From contig CAZNJB010000016.1 in NCBI GenBank assembly GCA_964573255.1, forward strand, positions 9,656-73,655: 64,000 nt of DNA. The letters run 5' to 3'. Made by a program: the position numbers and the translations under genes. The stretch is from CAYNUJ01 sp964573255. GTDB lineage: Bacteria > Bacteroidota > Ignavibacteria > Ignavibacteriales > Melioribacteraceae. Under the pieces are notes generated by a model, which had not been told where the DNA came from, searched no databases, and was given only the letters and a program-made list of their open reading frames with translations. How positions within the stretch are numbered: position 1 is the stretch's first letter; each line of letters begins with the position of its first letter. Below, piece after piece: positions 24,813-33,559 of this stretch.

Positions 24813-25818
24813 TCAAAGATATTTCCTTGTTCAATTCGGCAGACTTATAAATTCCTTCTAAAAGTTTCATTCTTTTCAAAGCTTCTTCACCTGAGGAAAT
24901 CAACGGAACGGAATCCGTTGCTATGGAAGTAATGAAATGTTTCAGTTCATTTTCGTAAGATTTTTTGAAAAGATTTTTTTCTCCACCAGAGGTTGAAGGC
25001 GTATAGTCTATCTGGTCTGTACCGACTTTTCTATAGGCTCTTAAAGGATTTAAATGTGCAGTTCCGTTTTTACCAAATGCCGTAAGATTCAATGAATCTT
25101 TATCGGAATGCAATGACCAGCTTACCTCAAAATTAATTACCGAACCACCTTCCATTCGAATCAATCCAACAGCGGAATCTTCCACGTTTTGTGTTTCCGT
25201 ACAATATTTTTGAACCGAAACACTGACAATATCTTTATAATTCATAATCCAAAGGGCTAAATCCAATAGGACTATGCCCAGATCGATTATAACACCGCCA
25301 CCGGATTTCTCCCTTTTCAAGAACCAAGATTGATCCGAACTTTGTTTTCTTATCCATCCGCAGCGCACATAAAATATCTCACCAAGCTCACCGCTGTTCA
25401 AAAGACTTTTCAACAGCATAGCATCCGGACGAAACCGGAGATTCATTCCAACCATTACTTTTGCATTATATTTTTTCGCCGCATCGATTATTTCCTTTGC
25501 CTCTGCATAATTAATCGCAATAGGTTTTTCAACCAATATATGCTTTCCGGCAGAAATACAATCGAGGGCAATTTTTCGGTGAGTGTCCGTTGGTGTAGCA
25601 ATGATTACCGCATCAATCGATTCGTCTTTTAATAGTTCTTCGTAACGTAAATATTTTTTTTCTATATGATATTTTTCCGCAATGGAATTTAATCTGTTCT
25701 TATTTAATTCCGCAACGCCGGCAATATTAACATTAGATAATTTTCTTAGAATTGGCAAATGCACTATTTGAGCAACACCGCCGAGACCGATTATACCTAC
25801 GTTAACCTTTTCTTTCAT
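24805..25818 (-). CDS. Gfo/Idh/MocA-family oxidoreductase
   Basis: 337 residues. The N-terminal Rossmann domain begins VGIIGLGGVAQIVHLP and contains the family motif VEKPIA (about 97-102). The C-terminal alpha/beta domain has GGGVIIDLGIVLLDLALW in place of the usual GGG.l.D.G.H.iD. These enzymes oxidise or reduce sugars and related compounds with NAD(P). The usual His of the GxHxxD motif appears changed to Val-Leu, so the reaction may differ. It overlaps dxs by 4 bases and the response regulator gene by 8. Confidence 0.85.
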   Translation of the reverse strand: MKEKVNVGIIGLGGVAQIVHLPILRKLSNVNIAGVAELNKNRLNSIAEKYHIEKKYLRYEELLKDESIDAVIIATPTDTHRKIALDCISAGKHILVEKPIAINYAEAKEIIDAAKKYNAKVMVGMNLRFRPDAMLLKSLLNSGELGEIFYVRCGWIRKQSSDQSWFLKREKSGGGVIIDLGIVLLDLALWIMNYKDIVSVSVQKYCTETQNVEDSAVGLIRMEGGSVINFEVSWSLHSDKDSLNLTAFGKNGTAHLNPLRAYRKVGTDQIDYTPSTSGGEKNLFKKSYENELKHFITSIATDSVPLISSGEEALKRMKLLEGIYKSAELNKEISLNE

Positions 25819-27734
25819 ACAAAAATTTCCTCGTTTACGTCTTTTCCTTCCGAAAATATTTTAACTTTTTTGACAATCCCTTGTGGATCAATTTCTAAAA
25901 TTCTGTGTAATTCCGCTTGAGTTCCATGCTCAACAAAATTATCGGGTAATCCGATTCTTAATGTAGCTAACTTATAATCTTTTTCGGCAAAATATTCCAA
26001 AACACCGCTGCCGAATCCACCGACTAAAGTATTTTCTTCGAGTGTAATTACTTTATCGAATTTGTTAGCCACATAATCAAGCATTTCGGTATCGAGCGGT
26101 TTTACAAATCTCATATTAATAACTTCACAATTAATACCTTCGTGCTCAAGCATCTCTGCCGCTTCGAGTGCATAGTTGACCATATTGCCAACAGCTAGCA
26201 TTGCTATTTCATCACCTTCGCGAATAGTTTCCGCTTTACCGATAGGTATCTCTTCAAATCCTTCTTTTAATTCAACTCCGATGGCATTACCGCGCGGATA
26301 TCTCAACGCAATCGGACCATCATAATAATTACAAGCCGTATAAAGCATATTACGTAACTCAGCTTCATCTTTTGGCGCCATAATTACCATTCCTGGTATC
26401 ATACGTAAATAAGTTAAATCGAGCGTACCGTGATGAGTTGGACCGTCGGCGCCAACTAAACCGGCTCTATCCATAGCAAAGACAACGGGAAGTTTTTGCA
26501 GAGCAACATCGTGATATATCTGATCGAATCCCCTCTGTAGAAATGTTGAATATATTGCAACAACCGGTTTCATTCCCTGTGCGGCTAAGCCTGCAGCAAA
26601 AGTAACACCATGTTCTTCAGCAATTCCAACATCGAAATAATTTTCGGGGAAGGTTTCTCTCAATTGGTTTAACCCAGTGCCATCCGGCATTGCTGCTGTA
26701 ATTCCCACTATATTCCTGTTCTTCTCAACCAATTCAACTAATGCTTTGCCGAAGATAGAAGTATACGACGGCACGGAAGATTTCTTCTTTAATGCTTTTC
26801 CGGTAACCTTGTCAAAAGGAGTAACGCCATGAAATGCCGTTCTGTTTCCTTCTGCAGGTTTATATCCTTTACCTTTTTCAGTTATTACGTGAACCAAAAT
26901 AGGTCCACTAAAATTTTTCACCTGTTCAAATATTTTAGTAAGCTTGGCGATATTATGCCCGTTTATCGGTCCGAAATATCTAAAACCGAGCGCTTCGAAA
27001 AGCATACCCGGTGTAACAATGGATTTTATCCCGGATTCCAATCTTGCGGCTACTTTTCTTAATCTATCGCCAAAGTCGTCGAGCTTTCCGGTTAAATCCC
27101 AGATAGCTCCTTTAAATTTATTGTATTCCGGATGCGAAATAATTTCGTTAAAATAATTAGAAATTTGCCAAACATTCGGAGCGATCGACATATTATTATC
27201 ATTAAGAACAACGATCAAGTCGGCTTTCAGCATACCGGCATTATTCAGAGCTTCGTAAGCCATTCCGCCGGTCATTGCGCCGTCGCCAATAACAGCAACA
27301 ACTTTTTTATTGTTTTTCAAATTCCGGTTTGCAATTGCAATACCGAGAGCAGCGCTTATAGAAGTTGATGCATGTCCGGCACCAAAAGCATCGTGCTCGC
27401 TTTCACTTCTTTTCAAAAATCCGCTTAATCCATGTAATTGTCTTATGGTAGGAAGTTGATCTCTTCTACCCGTTATTATTTTATGGGGATAAGCTTGGTG
27501 ACCTGTATCGAACACGATCGAATCTTTCGGGCTGTCAAATACTTTATGTAACGCAACTGTCAATTCCACCGCACCTAATCCGCCGCCAAAGTGACCTCCA
27601 ACCTGAGAGATAACATCAACCATATATTCCCTAATCTCATCGCATAGCAGTTTCAACTGCGGTATAGTAAAATTTTTGATATCTTTCGGTGAGTTTACTT
27701 CGAATAATAACTTATACTTACTACGATCAATCAT
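25815..27734 (-). CDS. dxs: 1-deoxy-D-xylulose-5-phosphate synthase
   Basis: 639 residues, the usual length. It condenses pyruvate and glyceraldehyde 3-phosphate with thiamine diphosphate in the first step of the MEP isoprenoid pathway. Visible marks are GGHFGGGLGAVELTVALH near the start, the ThDP motif GDGAMTGGMAYEALNNAG (about 150-167) ending in NDNNMSIAPNV, the FEALGFRYFGPINGHN segment and the transketolase-like domain with YSTFLQRGFDQIYHDVAL and DRAGLVGADGPTHHG. It follows xseB by 31 bases, a common partnership in bacteria. Confidence 0.97.
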   Translation of the reverse strand: MIDRSKYKLLFEVNSPKDIKNFTIPQLKLLCDEIREYMVDVISQVGGHFGGGLGAVELTVALHKVFDSPKDSIVFDTGHQAYPHKIITGRRDQLPTIRQLHGLSGFLKRSESEHDAFGAGHASTSISAALGIAIANRNLKNNKKVVAVIGDGAMTGGMAYEALNNAGMLKADLIVVLNDNNMSIAPNVWQISNYFNEIISHPEYNKFKGAIWDLTGKLDDFGDRLRKVAARLESGIKSIVTPGMLFEALGFRYFGPINGHNIAKLTKIFEQVKNFSGPILVHVITEKGKGYKPAEGNRTAFHGVTPFDKVTGKALKKKSSVPSYTSIFGKALVELVEKNRNIVGITAAMPDGTGLNQLRETFPENYFDVGIAEEHGVTFAAGLAAQGMKPVVAIYSTFLQRGFDQIYHDVALQKLPVVFAMDRAGLVGADGPTHHGTLDLTYLRMIPGMVIMAPKDEAELRNMLYTACNYYDGPIALRYPRGNAIGVELKEGFEEIPIGKAETIREGDEIAMLAVGNMVNYALEAAEMLEHEGINCEVINMRFVKPLDTEMLDYVANKFDKVITLEENTLVGGFGSGVLEYFAEKDYKLATLRIGLPDNFVEHGTQAELHRILEIDPQGIVKKVKIFSEGKDVNEEIFV

Positions 27735-27765
27735 AATAATATTTCCTTTTCCTTTCTATATTCAC

Positions 27766-27981
27766 TCAATCAGAAATCTCTTCTTTCAATTGTTCTTTCA
27801 GATTTGTGATTTTTAATTCTGCTTCTTTTAGTTGTTTGTAACAATTCTTTGCCAACAAAATTCCTTCCTCGTATAACTTAATTGACGTATCAATATCAAT
27901 CTCTTGTTTCTCGAGTAGTTCGGAAATTTCTTTTAATCTATTAATCGATTCTTCAAAACTCATTTCTTTTTCTTTAGCCAT
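27766..27981 (-). CDS. xseB: Exodeoxyribonuclease VII small subunit
   Basis: 71 residues, normal for XseB, with the SFEESINRLKEISELLEKQEIDIDTS pattern followed by YEEGILLAKNC, both typical. It assembles in several copies on XseA in the cytoplasm. It overlaps xseA by 8 bases, the usual translational coupling. Confidence 0.93.
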   Translation of the reverse strand: MAKEKEMSFEESINRLKEISELLEKQEIDIDTSIKLYEEGILLAKNCYKQLKEAELKITNLKEQLKEEISD

Positions 27982-29158
27982 TTTTAGTTACCTTCACTTC
28001 TCCGTCATAAAATTTAATAGTAAATGTATTCCCCGAAAGATATTCCTTTCGCGAAATAATCTTTGTTTCTTGCTGAACCAAAGTATATCCCTTTCTCAAA
28101 ATTTTATCGGCATTATTCGCTTCCAAAATGCTGCTGAATAAATCGAGGCGATTCTTCTCGAAAATCATCTTCGATTCAATATTTTTTTCTATTTTATACC
28201 ATAAGTTATCTAAAAATTGTGATTTATTCATAACTAAATCTTGAGGAGAACGGAATCCATAGCTGTTAAGAATGGATGCGACCTCATTTTTTCTAAACTC
28301 TATTGAACTTAAAACCTTTTCGTGCGAATAATCGATAAAATCTTGAAGAAGAAAGAGCAAGTCATTCTGATTCGGTGTAGCCAATTCCATAGCTGCCGTA
28401 GGCGTTGCCGCACGTAAGTCAGCTACAAAATCGGAAATCGTAAAATCAACTTCGTGTCCGACTCCTGATATAATGGGAATTTCAGATTCAAAAACTGCTC
28501 TGGCAACAACTTCTTCGTTAAAAGCCCATAAGTCTTCCAAAGAACCGCCGCCCCTTCCAATAATGATAACATCCACATCAGATTTTTTGTTCAATAATTT
28601 TATACCTTCAGCAATCGAATTTGCAGCCCCTTCGCCTTGAACTTTTGCCGGCATAATAACCAACTCGACTAACGGGAATCTTCTCTTAGCCGTATTAATC
28701 ATATCCTGGAATGCAGCACCGTCAATAGCAGTAACAATACCTATTTTATTTGGAAATTCGGGAATTGGCTTCTTATACTGCTCATCAAATAATCCCTCTT
28801 GAGCAAGTTTCCTTTTCAATCTTTCGAATGCAGCTTGCAATTCCCCTTCACCGGCGGGCTGCATTGATCTCACATCAATTTGATAACTGCCATGAGGAGG
28901 ATAAACTGAAATTCTGCCCTGTACAATTATCTTCATTCCATCTTCAGGCTTAAAGAACACACGACTGTTTACACTGCGCCACATTGTGCAACTAATTGAA
29001 GCCTTACCATCTTTTAGGGTAAAATACCAATGCCCCGAAACGTGGGCTTTGAAATTTGAGATTTCACCGATAACGGCGAGCGTTGGGAAATTCGATTCGA
29101 GTATTTCTTTTATTTCATTTGTTATTTCCGATACGGAATATATAGAATCACTAATCAT
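27974..29158 (-). CDS. xseA: Exodeoxyribonuclease VII large subunit
   Basis: 394 residues. The N-terminal OB-fold (about 1-100) includes VIGEISNFKAHVSGHWYFTLKD. The catalytic region contains GIVTAIDGAAFQDMINTAKRRFP, DVIIIGRGGGSLEDLWAFNEE and PIISGVGHEVDFTISDFVADLRAATPTAAAE-like sequence. A coiled tail ends GYTLVQQE. It degrades single-stranded DNA to oligonucleotides together with XseB. Confidence 0.96.
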   Translation of the reverse strand: MISDSIYSVSEITNEIKEILESNFPTLAVIGEISNFKAHVSGHWYFTLKDGKASISCTMWRSVNSRVFFKPEDGMKIIVQGRISVYPPHGSYQIDVRSMQPAGEGELQAAFERLKRKLAQEGLFDEQYKKPIPEFPNKIGIVTAIDGAAFQDMINTAKRRFPLVELVIMPAKVQGEGAANSIAEGIKLLNKKSDVDVIIIGRGGGSLEDLWAFNEEVVARAVFESEIPIISGVGHEVDFTISDFVADLRAATPTAAMELATPNQNDLLFLLQDFIDYSHEKVLSSIEFRKNEVASILNSYGFRSPQDLVMNKSQFLDNLWYKIEKNIESKMIFEKNRLDLFSSILEANNADKILRKGYTLVQQETKIISRKEYLSGNTFTIKFYDGEVKVTKNG

Positions 29159-29176
29159 TAATTATTTTCCTCTTTC

Positions 29177-29635
29177 CTAAAATTTATACAGTTTGATTAT
29201 GTTGCTTACTTCACAAGCACTATATACATTAAGAGTATATTCAGAATCAACAAACTCCGGACATTTTTCTTCGTTTCTCAAAATCCAACTCCTTTTACCC
29301 CGTTTATTTGAACTAACAGCAGTATCAAACCTAAACGGATAGAGTTTACCTTCGAAATATACATTGTTTGTGATAATTGTTAAAAAATCTTTGTTTATTA
29401 GTGGCAAGGAAACTCTATCAAGCATTTTTCTTGGAAATTCCCAAAATACTTCGAGCAATGCTTCATTAATTTTACTCGGATAGAGATTCCGACTTTCATT
29501 TTTGAACATCTGAGAATGGTTAAACAAATTTTCGGTAGACTTAATTTGTATCCTTCCGGATAGAAAGTTAATTCTATTGTAATTCCTTAGTTTCCCAAGT
29601 ACTCCAAATCTTATGTTTATTCCATTTCTATTCAA
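29177..29635 (-). CDS. Hypothetical protein after a TonB receptor gene
   Basis: 152 codons beginning with TTG two bases after the TonB-receptor stop; an AAGG lies about eight bases before it. It has no signal peptide, membrane helix or family that I recognise. The sequence is basic and contains short strand-like stretches (DFLTIITNNVYFEGKLYPFRFD). Coupling to the receptor suggests a role with it, as receptor genes are often followed by a partner, but the frame could also be a decayed gene. Confidence 0.45.
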   Translation of the reverse strand: MNRNGINIRFGVLGKLRNYNRINFLSGRIQIKSTENLFNHSQMFKNESRNLYPSKINEALLEVFWEFPRKMLDRVSLPLINKDFLTIITNNVYFEGKLYPFRFDTAVSSNKRGKRSWILRNEEKCPEFVDSEYTLNVYSACEVSNIIKLYKF

Positions 29636-29637
29636 TA

Positions 29638-32172
29638 CTAAAACCTTGCGTTAAATCCGAGTGTAGGTACAATCGGGAACATAGTAGTTGCTTTTTTCCC
29701 CAATTTCAAATCTTCTGTAACAAAATAATCATAATTAATGACATTTGAACGATTGTAAACATTTATCACATCCAGGTAGAATGTCCAGTCCAATCCCCAA
29801 AATTTTGCGAAGAAATTTAATCTCACATCGAGTCTGTGATATTCGGGACGCCGAGAATTGAATCTGTTTCCCGGTCCACCGTAATCGATATCGTAATTGA
29901 CAGTTTCCCTTCCGTTAATATCAGAGCGATGAGCAATTTCGGGAGTTTCAGGAAGAAAATCGCCGTCATTATCAACAAGAATAATCCGAGGTTTAATACC
30001 AACTGCAGCATTAATTGGGAAACCGGAGCCATATTGAAAGCGAGTGCCAATACTCATCCAATCATTAACACTGTAATTAAGAATTACATTCAAAGTATGC
30101 CTCTGGTCGAATCGAAAAGGTATCCATTTGTTGTATTCATATCTTTCCGCAATAGCAAATGCATAAGAAATCCAACCGTCAAGTTTACTATCTCTATCGA
30201 GATTCTTCTTCTCCAAGAGTATCTCAATTCCGTAGGAATGACCAAAGGAATCGTTTACCGGTAGTTGTGTTATAGAATCGGCTTGAACCGGCACAGGTCT
30301 TGTCCACGAATCTACATATCTGGGATTCTTCCCCGGAATTAATTCGGTATAATAAGTTGTACCCGAAACTCTTTTAGGTAAAATTAAATCATCAAACTTT
30401 TTGTAATAGGTTTCGATTTTAGCTCGCCATTCGTTATTAAGCCATCTTTCATAACTAAGCACATAGTGTATTGCCCTTTCGGCATTCAACCGATTTGTGA
30501 TATTTTGACTCAAATCGTAAAAAAGATTTTGATCGCGCAGCTTTTCATATCCCGGCGATTGATAATAAATACCCCAGGAAGCACGGAGTGTATTTATCTC
30601 GTCAAAAATATAAGAGAGGGAAATTCTCGGTGAGAAATAAGCTTTTTCCAAAATTCCGTAATAATCGAACCGCATTCCGGCAAACAGATAGAGGACATCC
30701 GAAAAATTAAATTTATTTTGAACATAAGTATGAACACGATAATAATCCCGTATATCTTTCAAGTCGTTAAAACTCGAACGGAAATTTGGATTCGAATCAA
30801 TAAAAGCCTGAAATTGCGGATCGATTTGAAAGTTAAATGCCAGTATGGTTCTTATAAAATCGACGCCACCACCGGCATCGAATTCATTCCCTCTGCCGTA
30901 AAAATAGAGGAATTTATCTTCAAGCGAAATCTTTCTGAATGTAAAATTGGAATTGAAGCCGAAATTGAACAAAAACTTTCCGAGTGTATCGGGAAAAGTA
31001 TTTTCGAATTGATCACGATTAAGCGAAGGATCCAGAAACTCTCCGGCAAAATTGGCATCCCCTTTATTCCGGTAATAAGAAACAATAAATTTATTCAATA
31101 CTTTTTTACTCGGTGAATAATGCCATGCAAAGCCAGCTACTTCATTGAACGTATTATCTTTTACACTTACGCTATCAGGAGTTTTCCTCTCCTTCCCGGA
31201 AATTACCTCCACCGCATCCCGCGATGAAATTCCGTTCAATAAAAATTTATGTCCCTTGAATGGTCCAATAACAAATTTGGCTTGGATATCATAAAAATTT
31301 GGGAAGGAGACATTCTCTTCCACTAAGCCGGAGTTTTTTACAAAAGGTTCTAAAATTAAATCATAATAAGTTCTTCTTGAATTAATCAACCAACTACCGG
31401 GCAGATTAAAAGGGTTTTTACCTTCTAGAACCAAATTTGCACTAACTATACTCGCATTCAGATTTCCCGCAAAATTTTTTGTTAATGTCCCCTCCCTGTT
31501 TCCCACATTCAAAACTGCGGAAAGTCGATCACCGTATTCGGCTGGGAAACCTGCAGAAATCAAATTGATAGATGAAACCGCCTCGGGATTAAACATACTT
31601 ACAACACCATACAAGCGGTAAGGATTAAAAATTTCTATGTCATCCATTACTATTAAATTCTGATCCGGACCGGAACCACGAACAATTAACTGTGATGAAA
31701 AATCATTCGGGGCTAAAACGCCGGGCAGAGCCTGCAGAGTTCTAAATACATCCGTAACTGCACCGGGCAATACACGCGCGCTATTCGGTTTAACGTTTAT
31801 TAAACTCACACGGGTATCGCTTTGGTTCTGCCCACCGGAGTCGGTAACTTCCACCTGCTGAACTTCAATTACTTTTACTTTTAAATTTACATTTAATAAT
31901 AAAGTGCGGTTTTTAATTATTTTAACTTTAATAAATTCCGTTTCAAAACCAACGGTGGAAAATCTCAATGTGTAATTACCCGGAACAATACCTTCCAACA
32001 GATAATTACCATTTTCATCGGTGACTGTTCCGGTACCTAATTCCGAAACAAGAATGTTTACGCCGAGCAGAGGATTCCCCTCGCTTGCAACCTTTCCTTT
32101 AACTCTCCCGGTCTGTGCCCAAACAATTTGACTTAAAAATAAGAATAATATAATTTTTTTAATTGTTATCAA
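29638..32172 (-). CDS. TonB-dependent receptor with carboxypeptidase-regulatory-like domain
   Basis: 844 residues. A signal peptide (MITIKKIILFLFLSQIVWAQ) precedes a CarboxypepD_reg-like beta-sandwich (about 22-107, GKVASEGNPLLGVNILVSELGTG... starting region), then the plug (about 115-225, with LPGVLAPNDFSSQLIVRGSGPDQNLIVMDD split over two strands) and a 22-strand-type barrel ending in Phe (GFNARF). This is the Bacteroidota-type TonB receptor for uptake across the outer membrane. No SusD gene is adjacent, so this is unlikely to be a classical glycan system. The substrate is unknown. Confidence 0.93.
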   Translation of the reverse strand: MITIKKIILFLFLSQIVWAQTGRVKGKVASEGNPLLGVNILVSELGTGTVTDENGNYLLEGIVPGNYTLRFSTVGFETEFIKVKIIKNRTLLLNVNLKVKVIEVQQVEVTDSGGQNQSDTRVSLINVKPNSARVLPGAVTDVFRTLQALPGVLAPNDFSSQLIVRGSGPDQNLIVMDDIEIFNPYRLYGVVSMFNPEAVSSINLISAGFPAEYGDRLSAVLNVGNREGTLTKNFAGNLNASIVSANLVLEGKNPFNLPGSWLINSRRTYYDLILEPFVKNSGLVEENVSFPNFYDIQAKFVIGPFKGHKFLLNGISSRDAVEVISGKERKTPDSVSVKDNTFNEVAGFAWHYSPSKKVLNKFIVSYYRNKGDANFAGEFLDPSLNRDQFENTFPDTLGKFLFNFGFNSNFTFRKISLEDKFLYFYGRGNEFDAGGGVDFIRTILAFNFQIDPQFQAFIDSNPNFRSSFNDLKDIRDYYRVHTYVQNKFNFSDVLYLFAGMRFDYYGILEKAYFSPRISLSYIFDEINTLRASWGIYYQSPGYEKLRDQNLFYDLSQNITNRLNAERAIHYVLSYERWLNNEWRAKIETYYKKFDDLILPKRVSGTTYYTELIPGKNPRYVDSWTRPVPVQADSITQLPVNDSFGHSYGIEILLEKKNLDRDSKLDGWISYAFAIAERYEYNKWIPFRFDQRHTLNVILNYSVNDWMSIGTRFQYGSGFPINAAVGIKPRIILVDNDGDFLPETPEIAHRSDINGRETVNYDIDYGGPGNRFNSRRPEYHRLDVRLNFFAKFWGLDWTFYLDVINVYNRSNVINYDYFVTEDLKLGKKATTMFPIVPTLGFNARF

Positions 32173-32201
32173 TTCATACTAAAGTAATATTCAAAAAAAT
32201 A

Positions 32202-32534
32202 TCAACTCAATTTCTTTTCATAACGCCAAAACACTCTATCCACGGGCGAATTAATATAATGCATATAAAACGAAATAGGTCCCACCCAAGGAATAATTGA
32301 AGTCTTGAAACCCATTTTTTTCATTTCATTCATACATCGTTTAAGCAGTACGCCGCCAACACCTTTACCGCGTGCATTAACCGAAGTACTCATAGGTCCG
32401 AACCAGCCTGTCCCTTTGTTATTCGTTTCGAATTCCGAAAAAGCAATTATCTCGCCATTCATTTCCGCAAAATAAATTGAGATAGGATTGTTTCGAAAAG
32501 CATTAGTAACTTCACCTTTCTGACCTTTTTCAAC
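32202..32534 (-). pseudogene. 5'-truncated GNAT acetyltransferase remnant
   Basis: The frame stays open from 32534 and reads as the C-terminal two thirds of a GNAT protein: AFRNNPISIYFAEMNGEIIA, FGPMSTSVNARGKGVGGVLLK (the acetyl-CoA motif A, R/QxxGxG/A) and GFKTSIIPWVGPISFYMHY. The only ATG would start at 32462, inside the domain, and the upstream part is cut by a stop at 32537, so the N-terminal strand and helices are missing. Probably a decaying gene. Confidence 0.7.
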
Positions 32535-32538
32535 TTAT

Positions 32539-33369
32539 CTAAAAATTTATTGAAAAGAAATTTGAGTAAAACCCTAAATTGATTTCGTGAAAGTTATTTT
32601 CGCTATTTCCCAATTTAATGTTATATCTGTAACGAGCATACAGAGTAAACGATTCATAGATATTGAATAATCCGAATGAAAGTTCCGGACTGATTCCATC
32701 AAATCCCTCAAAATCCGTTGTATAATTTATTCCCGTGGCAATGAATTCTATTACACCCGGCTGGAACAAATGTTTATATCCAATTCTGAAATAATCATTT
32801 GTATTTGAACCGATGGTAAATGAATATTCAACATCAAAATATCCGGTGGGATAATTATATCCGATGTCGTAAAATGATATGAGCGGCAGTTCTTTTGAAA
32901 GAGTGAAAAGATTTCTATTGCCATCGAAAAGCATTCCCGGCGAGGGTGTTAAGAAAAAAATACTGCCGAAACAAACGGTAGTAAAAATATTGGAAGAAGT
33001 ACCTTTCGGTATTTCGATCATTTCCGGAAGTTCAAATTCGTTGATTTCACTTTCATATGTTTTACCTTCGGCATCTGTTGCTATCAGTTTGTACGGAATA
33101 TAAACGGAATCAAACCGGAGTTTACTAATATCAATTTCAATCTTATGTTCTTCCTTCAAATCGGGAGATATTTCATATTCGTATTTATCGGCAATAATAA
33201 TTTTTGTTTTACTTTCGTTACTTGTGAAAAACATCAGATGAAAGGTATATGGTTTTTCCACACTCACATAAGAATCAACTACAAAAAATTCGAAGTCATC
33301 GCTCTGTGCACTTAATATGCTAACAAATAAAAATTGTACAAATAATAATTTTAACAGAATTTTATTCAT
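32539..33369 (-). CDS. Exported protein with beta-barrel-like C-terminal half
   Basis: 276 residues with a signal peptide (about 1-21, ending LSAQ). Residues 25-115 look like a beta-sandwich domain. Residues 150-276 are short strands alternating with turns and end in SINF, a C-terminal Phe as in outer-membrane proteins. No named family is recognised. It ends directly before the GNAT remnant. Confidence 0.6.
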   Translation of the reverse strand: MNKILLKLLFVQFLFVSILSAQSDDFEFFVVDSYVSVEKPYTFHLMFFTSNESKTKIIIADKYEYEISPDLKEEHKIEIDISKLRFDSVYIPYKLIATDAEGKTYESEINEFELPEMIEIPKGTSSNIFTTVCFGSIFFLTPSPGMLFDGNRNLFTLSKELPLISFYDIGYNYPTGYFDVEYSFTIGSNTNDYFRIGYKHLFQPGVIEFIATGINYTTDFEGFDGISPELSFGLFNIYESFTLYARYRYNIKLGNSENNFHEINLGFYSNFFSINF

Positions 33370-33510
33370 AGGGAGACCTTGTTTATTTCCATGTACAAAA
33401 TTATTACATTTTGTGATAAGAAGTTGAGGAAAGTTACTATATGATAGTACTAAATATGTTTGCCTTCACCATTAAACCGGAAATAAAGCAATAATAACTT
33501 AATTTAAAAT

Positions 33511-33540
33511 AAAAAACCCGACCTTTTAGAGCCGGGTTAA
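33511..33540 (-). terminator. Rho-independent terminator of the acyl-CoA ligase gene
   Basis: On the minus strand AACCCGGCTCTAAAAGG and TCGGGTT form a stem with AACCCG/CGGGTT arms, followed by a run of six T. It lies 20 bases after the ligase stop. Confidence 0.85.
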
Positions 33541-33559
33541 AAATCGATTGTTATTATTA

